A stretch of DNA of 64,000 bases from Mycobacteriales bacterium (GTDB lineage Bacteria; Actinomycetota; Actinomycetes; DATLTS01): NCBI GenBank assembly GCA_035533475.1, contig DATLTS010000025.1:124001-188000 (forward strand). Reading direction: 5' to 3'. Positions within the stretch are counted from its first letter, which is position 1, and each line of letters opens with the position of its first letter. This document shows positions 1 through 11,085 of this stretch, piece after piece. The position numbers and the translations under genes are program-made. The notes beneath the pieces were generated by a model that saw nothing but the letters and a program-made list of their open reading frames with translations, did not search any database and was not told where the DNA came from.

Positions 1-8
1 GGAGTCGC

Positions 9-95
9 ACGGGAGCCCGGTGCCATCGGGCTGAGAGGGCGGGCTTGCGAGCCCCCGACCGTCAGACCTGATCCGGGTAATGCCGGCGCAGGGAG
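9..95 (+). promoter_or_regulatory. TPP (THI-element) riboswitch
   Basis: The conserved blocks of the thiamine pyrophosphate aptamer are visible in order: CTGAGAGGG at 31-39 (pyrimidine-sensing helix), ACCTGATC at 65-72, then GGGTAATGCCGGCG and CAGGGAGG to about 95. It lies directly upstream of thiO-thiS-thiG, the usual target. TPP binding would reduce expression of the thiazole genes. The element may begin slightly before base 9, and an upstream promoter is outside the window. Confidence 0.95.
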
Positions 96-129
96 GGTCG
101 TCGATCGCCGCGTCGTGAGGAGTCCCCGG

Positions 130-3291
<3,162 letters not shown>

Positions 3292-3330
3292 CGCCCCCGT
3301 CGCTGACCGTGGTGCCCGCTCCCGGCTTTC

Positions 3331-3367
3331 GTCACTCTTGTCACATTGGTCACAGAAGGACTATCCT
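3331..3367 (+). promoter_or_regulatory. Promoter with three phased GTCAC repeats (MtrA-like boxes)
   Basis: Three GTCAC copies begin at 3331, 3340 and 3349, exactly 9 nt apart. A sigma-70-like promoter overlaps them: TTGTCA at 3338-3343, an 18-nt spacer and TATCCT at 3362-3367. Nine-bp GTCAC direct repeats are the known type of site for the MtrA response regulator of actinobacteria, which controls cell-wall hydrolases. The gene driven here is a LysM/transglycosylase. The assignment to MtrA is inference. Confidence 0.6.
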
Positions 3368-3401
3368 GCCTCTTTCTTCTCTCGGAAGGTGGGCACCGGC
3401 C

Positions 3402-4292
3402 ATGCCGCTGGGGCGCCGACCCGGCCGCCGAATCCGAACCGGCATCGCCTCGGTGGCGACGCCGGTCCTCGTGGCGGCGGTGGTCATGGTCAGCGCGCCC
3501 GGGTGGATCCCGATCCGGATCCACTGGGGCGACACACTGAGCACCCTCGCCGCCCGCTACCACACCACCGTGGCGGAGCTCATCGCGCTCAACCACCTGC
3601 CGGGCAACGGTGACCTCATCTACGCCGGCCAGCAGTTGCTCGTCCCGGGCGGACCGGCGCCACACCAAGGGCCGCACTCGGTGCTGCGTTGGGTGCCGTA
3701 CCGGGTCGTCGAAGGGGACAGCCTCGACGCCATCGCCGCGCGATTCCACGCCGACCCGCGGTCGATCGCGCGGCACAACCACCTGCCGTCCTCACTCATC
3801 GTGCAACTCGGCCAGACGCTCTACATCCCGCGGATCGAACGCGTCGGCGGGCCGCCGCCGCGGCGCCGCCTCGTCGCCCCCACCGGGGGCCTGCCGCGCG
3901 GGGCGGTCCGGGCCCTGATCATCCGGACCGCCCGGCACTACGGCGTCGACCCCGCGCTGGCGCTGGCCATCTCCTGGCAGGAGTCCGGCTTCAACCAGGA
4001 CGTCGTCTCCAGCGCGGACGCGGTCGGCGCGATGCAGGTCCTCCCGTCGACCGCGGCATTCGTCTCGGCCTACCTCGTGCACCGTCGGCTCGACATCTAC
4101 AACACTGCGGACAACATCGTGGCCGGGGTGGCGCTGCTGGGCCTGCTGACCCGCGACGCGCGCCTGCCGGAGGCCGTGGCCGGCTACTACCAGGGCCTCG
4201 GTTCGGTGCGGACACACGGGGCGTACCCGGATACCCGTCGCTACGTCGCGGACGTGCTCGCGCTCCGCCATCGGTTCGCCGCGCAGCTGTGA
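3402..4292 (+). CDS. LysM domain lytic transglycosylase (cell-wall hydrolase)
   Basis: Secreted peptidoglycan hydrolase (296 aa). A basic N-terminus and hydrophobic stretch at about residues 13-33 form a signal peptide or anchor. Two LysM motifs follow at about 38-82 and 99-143, then a transglycosylase SLT domain (165-290) with the catalytic glutamate E194 in SWQESGF and the GAMQVLP motif. The ATG at 3402 follows GGAAGG. An open frame continues far upstream but that part is antisense to the dehydrogenase gene and lacks protein-like composition. The promoter just upstream carries MtrA-like boxes, consistent with growth- or division-linked control. Confidence 0.88.
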   Translation: MPLGRRPGRRIRTGIASVATPVLVAAVVMVSAPGWIPIRIHWGDTLSTLAARYHTTVAELIALNHLPGNGDLIYAGQQLLVPGGPAPHQGPHSVLRWVPYRVVEGDSLDAIAARFHADPRSIARHNHLPSSLIVQLGQTLYIPRIERVGGPPPRRRLVAPTGGLPRGAVRALIIRTARHYGVDPALALAISWQESGFNQDVVSSADAVGAMQVLPSTAAFVSAYLVHRRLDIYNTADNIVAGVALLGLLTRDARLPEAVAGYYQGLGSVRTHGAYPDTRRYVADVLALRHRFAAQL

Positions 4293-4354
4293 TCTGCGGC
4301 CCGCCGCGGGGATTCGGGCCAGCGCGGCGACACGGGGCGATCCTGGTCGGAACG

Positions 4355-4367
4355 TAGACTCGCGCTG
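4355..4367 (+). promoter_or_regulatory. -10 element of a leaderless promoter
   Basis: TAGACT at 4355-4360 is followed by 7 nt and then the kinase ATG at 4368. There is no purine-rich ribosome site, so transcription probably starts at or next to the A of the ATG. Confidence 0.6.
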
Positions 4368-6245
4368 ATGGACACCACCCTGACCGACCGCCTCGTCGGG
4401 CGGGTCCTCGACGGTCGCTACCGGATCGAGACACGGATCGCCCGCGGCGGGATGGCTAGCGTCTACGCGGCCACGGACACCCGCCTCGAGCGAACGGTCG
4501 CCGTGAAGGTCATGCACGCCGCCCTCGCCGACGACCGGGAGTTCGTCGCCCGATTCATCCGCGAGGCGCATGCCGCCGCCCGCCTGTCGCACCCGAACGT
4601 CGTCGCGGTCTACGACCAGGGCGCCGACGGCGACTGCGTGTTCCTGGTCATGGAATACGTCGCCGGGCACACCCTGCGCGACCTGCTGCGCGAGCAGGGC
4701 CGGCTCCGCCACGGCGCGGCCCTGGCGGTCGCCGAGCCCGTGCTCGCCGCACTCGCGGCGGCGCACGACGCCGGGCTCGTTCACCGCGACGTCAAGCCGG
4801 AGAACGTCCTGATCGCGCCGGACGGTCGGGTGAAGGTGGCCGACTTCGGGCTGGCCCGGGCGGTCGCCGAAGCAACCCTCACCGGAACCGCCGGGGTGCT
4901 GATCGGAACCGTCGCCTACCTGGCGCCCGAACAGGTTGAGCACGGAACCGCGGACGCCCGCTCCGACGTCTACGCAGCCGGCGTCATGCTGTTCGAGATG
5001 CTGACCGGGAGGGCGGCGTTCGAGGGGGAAACCCCACTGGCCGTCGCCTACCGCCACGTTCACGAGGACGTGCCGGCGCCGTCCACCATCGAACCCACGG
5101 TCCCCCAAGCGGTCGACGAACTCGTGCTGCGGGCAACCGCACGTGACCCGTTCCGTCGCCCGGTCGACGCCGGTGCGCTGCTCGTCGCCGTGGCCTCCGT
5201 GCGCGACGAGCTGGGGTGCACGGATCGGGTGCCGCTTCCCAGTGCCGCCCCCACGACCGATTACGCCAACCCGACGACCGGCCTCGGGGCGACGACCGCC
5301 GTGGTGCCGGATGGCGCCACCCGGGTCCTCGGGCCGGCCCCGGCCGCACCGGTGCCGGCGCGGCGGCGCCGGTGGCCGTTCGTCGTCATCCCGCTCGCTA
5401 TCGCGGCCGTGCTTGCCGGGGCGCTGGGCTGGTGGTTCGGTGCCGGTCGCTACGTCAACACGCCCGGCCTGCTCGACGACACCTGGGCGCAGGCCAGCGC
5501 GGTGGCCTCCCACGAGGGCCTGCACCTGCGGCAGGGACCGGCCGTGTACAGCGACGCCGTCCGGCGCGGAGCGGTCGCCACCCAGTCCCCGCTGCCAAAC
5601 CGCAGCGTGCGGCGCGGCGGGCTCGTCACGGTCGACCTCTCGCTCGGCGTCGAGGCGCACCCCGTCCCGACCGTGACCAACGAGACGCCCGCCCAGGCCG
5701 CCATCGCCCTCGCCGCGGTCAAGCTCGTGGTGGGCCAGACCAGCGCGGTCTACGACCCCGCGATCCGGGCCGGGCGCGTCATCGGCACCCGACCGGCCGC
5801 GGGCACCGTCCTTCGGCACGGCAGCGCGGTGACGCTGCTGGTCAGCAAGGGACCGCAGCCGGTGGCCGTACCGAACGTCCGGGGAGAGCCGCTCGAGCAA
5901 GCCACCCAGGTTCTCACCCAGGCCGGCTTCGTCTTCACGACGCCGAACTCGGCATACAGCGACACCGTCCCGAAGGGCGCGGTCATGGCGGAAAGTCCGG
6001 CGGCTGGCACGCTCGTGCCCCCCGGCTCGACCATCGCGCTCACGATCTCCCGCGGTGCGCAGACCTTCCCGGTTCCCAACGTGGTCGGCATGCCGGTGGA
6101 CGCCGCGGTCGCGTTGCTCGAGCGGGACGGATTCGTCGCGAGCGTCAGCGAGTTCCCCGGCGGACCGGGCGACGTGTTGTCGCAGAACCCGTCCGGTGGC
6201 ACGCCGGCCCGCCACGGGGCTACGGTCCTGCTCTACGCGTTCTAG
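4368..6245 (+). CDS. Ser/Thr protein kinase with four PASTA domains (PknB/PknL class)
   Basis: Transmembrane eukaryotic-type kinase (625 aa). The kinase domain spans about 15-275 with the glycine loop ARGGMASV, ATP lysine K47, HRD-type catalytic loop VHRDVKPEN (D141) and DFG at 159-161. A Pro/Thr-rich juxtamembrane segment leads to one membrane helix at about 337-357. The extracellular part holds four PASTA repeats (363-625), which in this family bind muropeptides or lipid II. It probably senses wall status and phosphorylates division or wall-synthesis targets. M. tuberculosis has PknL near a similar gene set, but PknL lacks PASTA repeats. Confidence 0.93.
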   Translation: MDTTLTDRLVGRVLDGRYRIETRIARGGMASVYAATDTRLERTVAVKVMHAALADDREFVARFIREAHAAARLSHPNVVAVYDQGADGDCVFLVMEYVAGHTLRDLLREQGRLRHGAALAVAEPVLAALAAAHDAGLVHRDVKPENVLIAPDGRVKVADFGLARAVAEATLTGTAGVLIGTVAYLAPEQVEHGTADARSDVYAAGVMLFEMLTGRAAFEGETPLAVAYRHVHEDVPAPSTIEPTVPQAVDELVLRATARDPFRRPVDAGALLVAVASVRDELGCTDRVPLPSAAPTTDYANPTTGLGATTAVVPDGATRVLGPAPAAPVPARRRRWPFVVIPLAIAAVLAGALGWWFGAGRYVNTPGLLDDTWAQASAVASHEGLHLRQGPAVYSDAVRRGAVATQSPLPNRSVRRGGLVTVDLSLGVEAHPVPTVTNETPAQAAIALAAVKLVVGQTSAVYDPAIRAGRVIGTRPAAGTVLRHGSAVTLLVSKGPQPVAVPNVRGEPLEQATQVLTQAGFVFTTPNSAYSDTVPKGAVMAESPAAGTLVPPGSTIALTISRGAQTFPVPNVVGMPVDAAVALLERDGFVASVSEFPGGPGDVLSQNPSGGTPARHGATVLLYAF

Positions 6246-6278
6246 AAGTGCCGGCCGGACCGGCGGGAAGGCTGTGCC

Positions 6279-7124
6279 ATGCCGCCCCGCAAGCCCTCAC
6301 CGGTCGGCGCCCACGTGCCCGGTGGGCTCGGACTCGGTTACGCCCGTGAGGTCGGGGCCGAGGCCGTCCAGGTCTTCGTGTCGAACCCTCGCGGCTGGGC
6401 CCTGTCGGCCGGCGAGCCAGATCGTGACGAGGCGTTCCGTGCCGCCTGCACCGACGCCCGGATCCCGGTGTTCGTCCACGCCCCGTACCTGGTCAACCTG
6501 GCTTCCCCGAGCGAGGCCACCCGGGAACGTTCGAGCATCACGCTGCGGCACTCGCTCGACCGCGGGCGGCGACTCGGGGCCCGGGGCGTGGTCGTGCACG
6601 CCGGATCCGCGGTGGATACCGACAGCCGGCAGATCGGGCTCGAGCGGCTGCGCGCCGGCCTGCTCCCGGTGCTCGACGGCGTCGGCGAGGGCCCGATGGT
6701 GCTAATCGAGCCGACCGCCGGTAGCGGTCAGTCGGTCGCGTCCACGGTGGCGGAACTCGGGCCCGTCTTCGCGGCACTCGAAGACCACCCCCGGCTCGGC
6801 GTGTGCCTCGACACGTGCCACGCGTTCGCCGCCGGCCATGACCTGGCCACCCCCGGCGGGGTTCGACAGCTGCTCAACGCCCTGGTGAAGACGATCGGGC
6901 GGGGGCGGCTTCAGCTGGTGCACGCCAACGACTCGCGAGACCCGCTGGGCTCGCGTCGGGACCGGCACGCGAACATCGGCGCGGGGACGATCGGGGCCGA
7001 GCCGTTCGCGGAACTGTTCCGTCACCCGGCCACCTCCGGGGTGCCGGTCGTCGTCGAAACGCCCGGCAGCGGTGCCGGCCAGAGTCAAGACATAGCCCTG
7101 CTCAAGCTGCTCCGCGACCGCTGA
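6279..7124 (+). CDS. nfo: Deoxyribonuclease IV (AP endonuclease, Nfo)
   Basis: Zinc-dependent apurinic/apyrimidinic endonuclease for base excision repair (281 aa). It shows the family signature blocks in order: GAHV near the start, HAPYLVNLAS, VVHAGS, LIEPTAGSG, CLDTCHAFAAGHD and HANDSRDPLGSRRDRHANIG, which carry the trinuclear zinc ligands. The ATG at 6279 follows GGGAAGG. It is 33 nt downstream of the kinase gene and may be read from the same transcript. Confidence 0.93.
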   Translation: MPPRKPSPVGAHVPGGLGLGYAREVGAEAVQVFVSNPRGWALSAGEPDRDEAFRAACTDARIPVFVHAPYLVNLASPSEATRERSSITLRHSLDRGRRLGARGVVVHAGSAVDTDSRQIGLERLRAGLLPVLDGVGEGPMVLIEPTAGSGQSVASTVAELGPVFAALEDHPRLGVCLDTCHAFAAGHDLATPGGVRQLLNALVKTIGRGRLQLVHANDSRDPLGSRRDRHANIGAGTIGAEPFAELFRHPATSGVPVVVETPGSGAGQSQDIALLKLLRDR

Positions 7125-7144
7125 CCCGCCGGCGCGAGGACCGG

Positions 7145-8584
7145 TCACGCCGAGCCGACCGGCCGCCGTGGGGTCGGCGTCCGGGCGATGCGACCCACGG
7201 TCACCTGGGTGACGCTCGCCGCGACGATCGGCGCGAACGCCAGCACCAACGTCTGGTCCTCGACGGAGAAAGCGTCGACCGCGACCGAGTCGATCTGCAG
7301 TACCCCGATGATCCGCCCACCCGCGATCAGCGGGGCGGCGAAATACGAACGGACGCCTCCGGAGACCGTCGCCGCCCGACGACTCGCCGGCACGTCCGCG
7401 TCGACGGTGATGTCGGGGATGTAGCGGGGCTCGCCGGTCGCGGCGATGAGGCCACCCACGCCTTGGCCGATCGGCACCCGGGCCCCCAGGGCCTCTGTGG
7501 TGGCCGGCGGGTCGGTCGCGGCGAGGGCGAGCATTCCCGCGTCGAGCAGCTGGATCGATCCGCCGGTAAAGCGGAGCAGCCGGCGCAGGGCTTCGAAGCT
7601 CAGCCGCAGGACCGCGTCGAGGTCCGGCGCCGCGGTGATGTCGCGGGCAACGTCGATGAGCAGTCGATAGCGCCGGGCGGGGTCGACCGGCGTCGGTTCG
7701 GGCGCCCGAACCTGGCGGGTCCGGCGACCCGCCAGCTCCACCGGCCACGGAATGGTGTTCGCGACGAGCTGGTGCGCCGCGTCGGACTGGGCAGCCGGGG
7801 CGAACAGGAATCCCTGGGCGGCGTCGACACCGGCGTCGAGCAGCGCCTCCAGCTGCTCCAGCGTCTCGACGCCCTCGGCGGTCACCGTCATCCCCAGGGC
7901 GTGGGCCATCGCGGCGACCGACTGGACGATGACCAGCGAGCGCCGATCGGTCGCCAGGTCCCGGATGAACGTCTGGTCGATCTTGACATCGTCGACCGGG
8001 AAGCGGGCCAGGTAGGTCAGGGAGGCGTGACCGCTCCCGAAATCATCGATGGCCAGCCGAACCCCTCGCTGCCGCAGATCCCGCAGTGCCCGCACGATCG
8101 GCTCGACGACGTCGACGAGGGCCGTCTCGGTGACCTCGAGGCAGAGCCGCTGCGGGTCCAGCCCGTACTCGGCCAGCACTGCGGAGACCTGGGCGCCGAA
8201 GCCCGGGTGGAGCAGCTGACGCGGGCTGACGTTCACGGCCACGACGATGTCCGGCCGGTCGGGGCCACCCGACGGCCACCCGGTGGTGTCCCGGATCGCG
8301 GCGTCGAGAACCCACCGCCCTACGTCATGGATCAGCGCGCTGGTCTCGGTAACCGGGATGAAGTCAGCCGGTGAGAGCTCACCGAGCGGGCTGGCCGGGC
8401 AGCGGAGCAACGCCTCCACACCAGCGAAGCGCCCAGTGTGCAGGTTGACAACCGGCTGGTAGACGAGCGCAAGGCCGCCGGTCGTCAGCACCTGCCGGAT
8501 GGCGCGGGTGACGCCGAGCCGGCGTCGCTCAGCAGCCGAGGACCGGCGAGCGGCGCTCGGCATCGGGGCATCGGATGTGCGCAC
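7145..8584 (-). CDS. EAL-domain c-di-GMP phosphodiesterase with C-terminal GAF domain
   Basis: Cytoplasmic signalling protein (479 aa). An EAL domain (about 25-275) contains EALLR with E57, NVSPRQL, EVTET, IDDFGSG, VKIDQTF, TAEGVET and QGFLFA, so all metal-binding and catalytic residues of active phosphodiesterases are present. A GAF domain (about 310-470) follows, which is the reverse of the more common sensor-first order. No GGDEF domain is seen. It should hydrolyse c-di-GMP to pGpG under control of a ligand or redox signal bound by GAF. The GTG start at 8584 has GGGAAGGG just upstream. No membrane segments. Confidence 0.88.
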   Translation of the reverse strand: MRTSDAPMPSAARRSSAAERRRLGVTRAIRQVLTTGGLALVYQPVVNLHTGRFAGVEALLRCPASPLGELSPADFIPVTETSALIHDVGRWVLDAAIRDTTGWPSGGPDRPDIVVAVNVSPRQLLHPGFGAQVSAVLAEYGLDPQRLCLEVTETALVDVVEPIVRALRDLRQRGVRLAIDDFGSGHASLTYLARFPVDDVKIDQTFIRDLATDRRSLVIVQSVAAMAHALGMTVTAEGVETLEQLEALLDAGVDAAQGFLFAPAAQSDAAHQLVANTIPWPVELAGRRTRQVRAPEPTPVDPARRYRLLIDVARDITAAPDLDAVLRLSFEALRRLLRFTGGSIQLLDAGMLALAATDPPATTEALGARVPIGQGVGGLIAATGEPRYIPDITVDADVPASRRAATVSGGVRSYFAAPLIAGGRIIGVLQIDSVAVDAFSVEDQTLVLAFAPIVAASVTQVTVGRIARTPTPRRPVGSA

Positions 8585-8780
8585 GCACCCTTCCCGCCCG
8601 CTGGGGGACAGCGGAACTTGCGATCACGCTACGCCCGCGGCCGCCGGGACGCGGGCGGTTCGTCCGTCTCGCCGCCCGTTCACCCATTTGCCGAGCCGGC
8701 CGATCGGGCTCCGCCCGGGGACATCGGCCCGTGCCAGACTGCGCCGATCGATGGTCTTGGTCGGCGAGGGGGAAGGCATT

Positions 8781-9548
8781 GTGGGCGGGAAAGACCGTCG
8801 CGCCTGGGAGGACTGGGCCCGGGTCGACCCGCTGTGGTCGGTGCTCACCGAGCCGTCGCTTCGGTTCGGCGGCTGGGACCCGGAAGTGTTCTTCACCACC
8901 GGCCGCGAGGCCATCGACGAGCTGTGGGCCCGCGCCGCCGGGCACGGGCTTCCGCAGCGCCGCGAATCTGGACTCGATTTCGGTTGCGGGGTCGGCCGGC
9001 TGACCCGGGCCTTGGCCCGGTACGTGCGGGTCGTAGTCGGGCTGGACATCGCCGCCCCGATGATCGAGCAGGCCAGGCGATGGAACCAGGACGTGGCGGG
9101 CTGCGAGTTCGCCGTGCACACCGGCACCGACCTCCGCGGGTTCGACACCGCGAGCATGGACGTGGTCTGCAGCCTCTTCGTGCTCCAACACCTGGCGTCC
9201 GTACCCGCCATCGAGACTTATCTGCGCGAGTTTCTTCGGGTGCTCCGTCCCGGCGGCGTCGTCATGCTGCAGCTTCCGTGTTACGTCCCACCGCCGGCAC
9301 CGCGGGTCACGCCACGGGAACGTTTGGCGTTGCGCCATCGCGGCACGGCCAGCCTCCGCCGGCTCGGCATCCCAGCCGGCTTCCTCTACCGGCGACTGGG
9401 GTGGACCCCACCGATGCCGATGACCGCCCTCCCCGACGACCGGGTGACGGCGGTTGCGGCCGCGGCGGGTGGGCGAACCGTTTGGACCAGCGAGGTCGTG
9501 ACCGATCACGGTGGCGTCCGGTCCCGCTACTACCTCATCTCGCGCTAG
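8781..9548 (+). CDS. Class I SAM-dependent methyltransferase
   Basis: Cytoplasmic methyltransferase of the Methyltransf_11/25 type (255 aa from GTG 8781). Motif I is LDFGCGVGRLTRAL, followed by the acidic VGLDIAAPMIEQA and a motif III region FLRVLRPGGVVMLQLP. The substrate cannot be predicted. GTG 8781 is preferred because GAGGGGGAAGG lies just upstream, but an in-frame ATG at 8751 is possible. It is divergent from the EAL gene with a 196-nt gap; I see no other gene in that gap. Confidence 0.8.
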   Translation: MGGKDRRAWEDWARVDPLWSVLTEPSLRFGGWDPEVFFTTGREAIDELWARAAGHGLPQRRESGLDFGCGVGRLTRALARYVRVVVGLDIAAPMIEQARRWNQDVAGCEFAVHTGTDLRGFDTASMDVVCSLFVLQHLASVPAIETYLREFLRVLRPGGVVMLQLPCYVPPPAPRVTPRERLALRHRGTASLRRLGIPAGFLYRRLGWTPPMPMTALPDDRVTAVAAAAGGRTVWTSEVVTDHGGVRSRYYLISR

Positions 9549-9663
9549 CCGCGGCAGCTCCCGGGCACGTCCGCGGCCAACTCAAGGGAGGCTCGCCGGC
9601 CAGATCGGGGTTCAACCCCGCCCGAAGGGGGACATCGCAAGGGTCACCGTAAGGAGGCGACAG

Positions 9664-9861
9664 ATGCGGATCGGTGCGGCACTGCTCGTCATCTGGCTCG
9701 TCATCGGGGCGATCGCCGCCGGCCAGCGCCACTACTTCAGCGGGACGGCCACGAACTGCGCCCGTGCCGGCACGATCGCCGCGACCGTGCTCGCCGGCCC
9801 GCTCAATTACGTCGGGGTCAACCCGAAGATCTCCTGCCGGGTACCCCAGCCCAGCCACTGA
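9664..9861 (+). CDS. Small single-pass membrane protein, unknown function
   Basis: A 65-residue protein with an excellent AAGGAGG site 6 nt before the ATG. Residues 4-20 form a membrane helix (IGAALLVIWLVIGAIAA), followed by a short tail with two cysteines (TNCARAG and KISCRV) that could form a disulfide outside the cell. I do not recognise a named family, although proteins of this shape are common in actinomycetes. It follows the methyltransferase gene in the same direction after 115 nt. Confidence 0.6.
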   Translation: MRIGAALLVIWLVIGAIAAGQRHYFSGTATNCARAGTIAATVLAGPLNYVGVNPKISCRVPQPSH

Positions 9862-9871
9862 CGGGCCGGGG

Positions 9872-10048
9872 TCAGCCCGAACTGCGGTGCCCCACGACGC
9901 CCAGCCGGATCAGCTGGTCGACGTCGTCGTCCCGGCACGCTCGCACAACCTGGACCAAAAGCAGCAAATCCTCGACCAGCCGGTCTTCGTACAGGGAGCC
10001 GAGCGGGATGCGACGGAAGTCCAGCGGGAGAGACAGCGGCGCCGACAT
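9872..10048 (-). CDS. Small acidic protein, unknown function
   Basis: A 58-residue open frame starting MSAPLSLPLDFRRIPLG and containing a helical acidic stretch (YEDRLVEDLLLL, RDDDVDQLIRL). It is shorter than usual gene-finder limits, but has protein-like composition, a sensible ATG and a leaderless-type -10 (TAAACT) 9 nt upstream. It is divergent from the EamA permease gene, 75 nt away. No family recognised and no functional clue. Confidence 0.5.
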   Translation of the reverse strand: MSAPLSLPLDFRRIPLGSLYEDRLVEDLLLLVQVVRACRDDDVDQLIRLGVVGHRSSG

Positions 10049-10063
10049 GATCCGATAAGTTTA
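10049..10063 (-). promoter_or_regulatory. -10 element of a leaderless promoter (58-aa gene)
   Basis: On the minus strand TAAACT occupies 10063-10058 and is separated by 9 nt from the ATG at 10048. Confidence 0.45.
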
Positions 10064-10110
10064 CCGTCGCGCCGCCGGGACGGCATGGCGCCGGGCGGGT
10101 GAAGCACCTC

Positions 10111-10123
10111 TACGCTCCCTGGG
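10111..10123 (+). promoter_or_regulatory. -10 element of a leaderless promoter
   Basis: TACGCT at 10111-10116, then 7 nt, then the GTG start of the permease at 10124. No Shine-Dalgarno sequence is present. Confidence 0.55.
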
Positions 10124-11026
10124 GTGAGTCTGCGGGCCAATCGCGTCCTTGCGGTGCTCGCGCTGCTCGCAGTCTGCGCTATCTGGGGCGCCACCTTCGT
10201 GGTGGTCAAGGACGCGATCGCGCGGATGTCCGTGGCGGACTTCCTGGCCTGGCGCTTCGCGCTGGCCGCGGTGGCCATGGTGGCGCTGCGCCCGAACGCG
10301 GTCCGCCAGCTCGGCGCGGTGGGGCGTCGCGATGGCGTACTGCTCGGGCTCGCCCTGGGTGCCGGCTACCTGTTGCAGACCTACGGCCTGCGCTCCACGC
10401 CGGCCTCGGTGTCTGGCTTCATCACCGGGATGTTCGTGGTCTTCACACCGCTCGGCGCCGGCATCCTGCTCCGTCGCCCGGTCGGGCCGATGGCGTGGCT
10501 GGCCGTCGTCGTCGCGACCGTGGGCCTGGGCCTGCTGGCGCTTCGCGGCTTCGCGGTCGGTACCGGCGAGCTGCTGACGCTCGGGTGCGCGCTCGCCTTC
10601 GCCATCCACATCGTCGGGCTCGGCGAGTGGTCGGCGGGAAGAAACCCGGTGGCACTCGCCGTGGTCCAGCTCGCCACGGTAGCCGCGCTCGGCGCGGTCG
10701 CGGCGCTACTCGCCGGCGGTGCCGTCGGGCTGCGGCCGCCGCCCGACGCCGGCGTCTGGGGGGCGCTCGCGCTCACCGCACTGGCTGCCACCGCCCTGGC
10801 CTTCGTCGTCCAGACCTGGGCCCAGTCCCTGCTCTCCCCGACCCGAGCTGCGGTGGTGATGACCACGGAGCCGGTGTTCGCCGGCATCTTCGGCGTCGCC
10901 CTGGCCGGTGACCAGCTCGGCTGGCGTCAGCTGGCCGGGGCCGGGCTCGTCCTCATCGCCATGCTCCTCGTGGAAGCGCGCCCCCGACGGTTCGCGGGCG
11001 AACAGATCCGCCGGTTGGAGATCTGA
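10124..11026 (+). CDS. EamA/DMT-family transporter
   Basis: Inner-membrane permease of the drug/metabolite transporter superfamily (300 aa) with about ten predicted helices arranged as two EamA repeats. The first repeat shows AIWGATFVVVKDAI and FLAWRFALAA; the second ends AAVVMTTEPVFAGIFGVALAGD, a typical EamA block. Probably exports a small metabolite or amino acid; the substrate is not predictable. GTG 10124 is chosen because of the leaderless -10 element. Confidence 0.87.
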   Translation: MSLRANRVLAVLALLAVCAIWGATFVVVKDAIARMSVADFLAWRFALAAVAMVALRPNAVRQLGAVGRRDGVLLGLALGAGYLLQTYGLRSTPASVSGFITGMFVVFTPLGAGILLRRPVGPMAWLAVVVATVGLGLLALRGFAVGTGELLTLGCALAFAIHIVGLGEWSAGRNPVALAVVQLATVAALGAVAALLAGGAVGLRPPPDAGVWGALALTALAATALAFVVQTWAQSLLSPTRAAVVMTTEPVFAGIFGVALAGDQLGWRQLAGAGLVLIAMLLVEARPRRFAGEQIRRLEI

Positions 11027-11085
11027 GGCCGACTTAGGCCGTCCGGCCGATCAACCGGATCCGCCAACGCGCCGATCGGTCGGGG

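Noticed and set aside
3792-6215. An 807-codon minus-strand frame opposite the PASTA kinase
   Set aside because: It is antisense to a complete kinase gene and its translation is Arg/Gly/Asp-rich noise without domains; GC-skewed third positions leave such frames open by chance.
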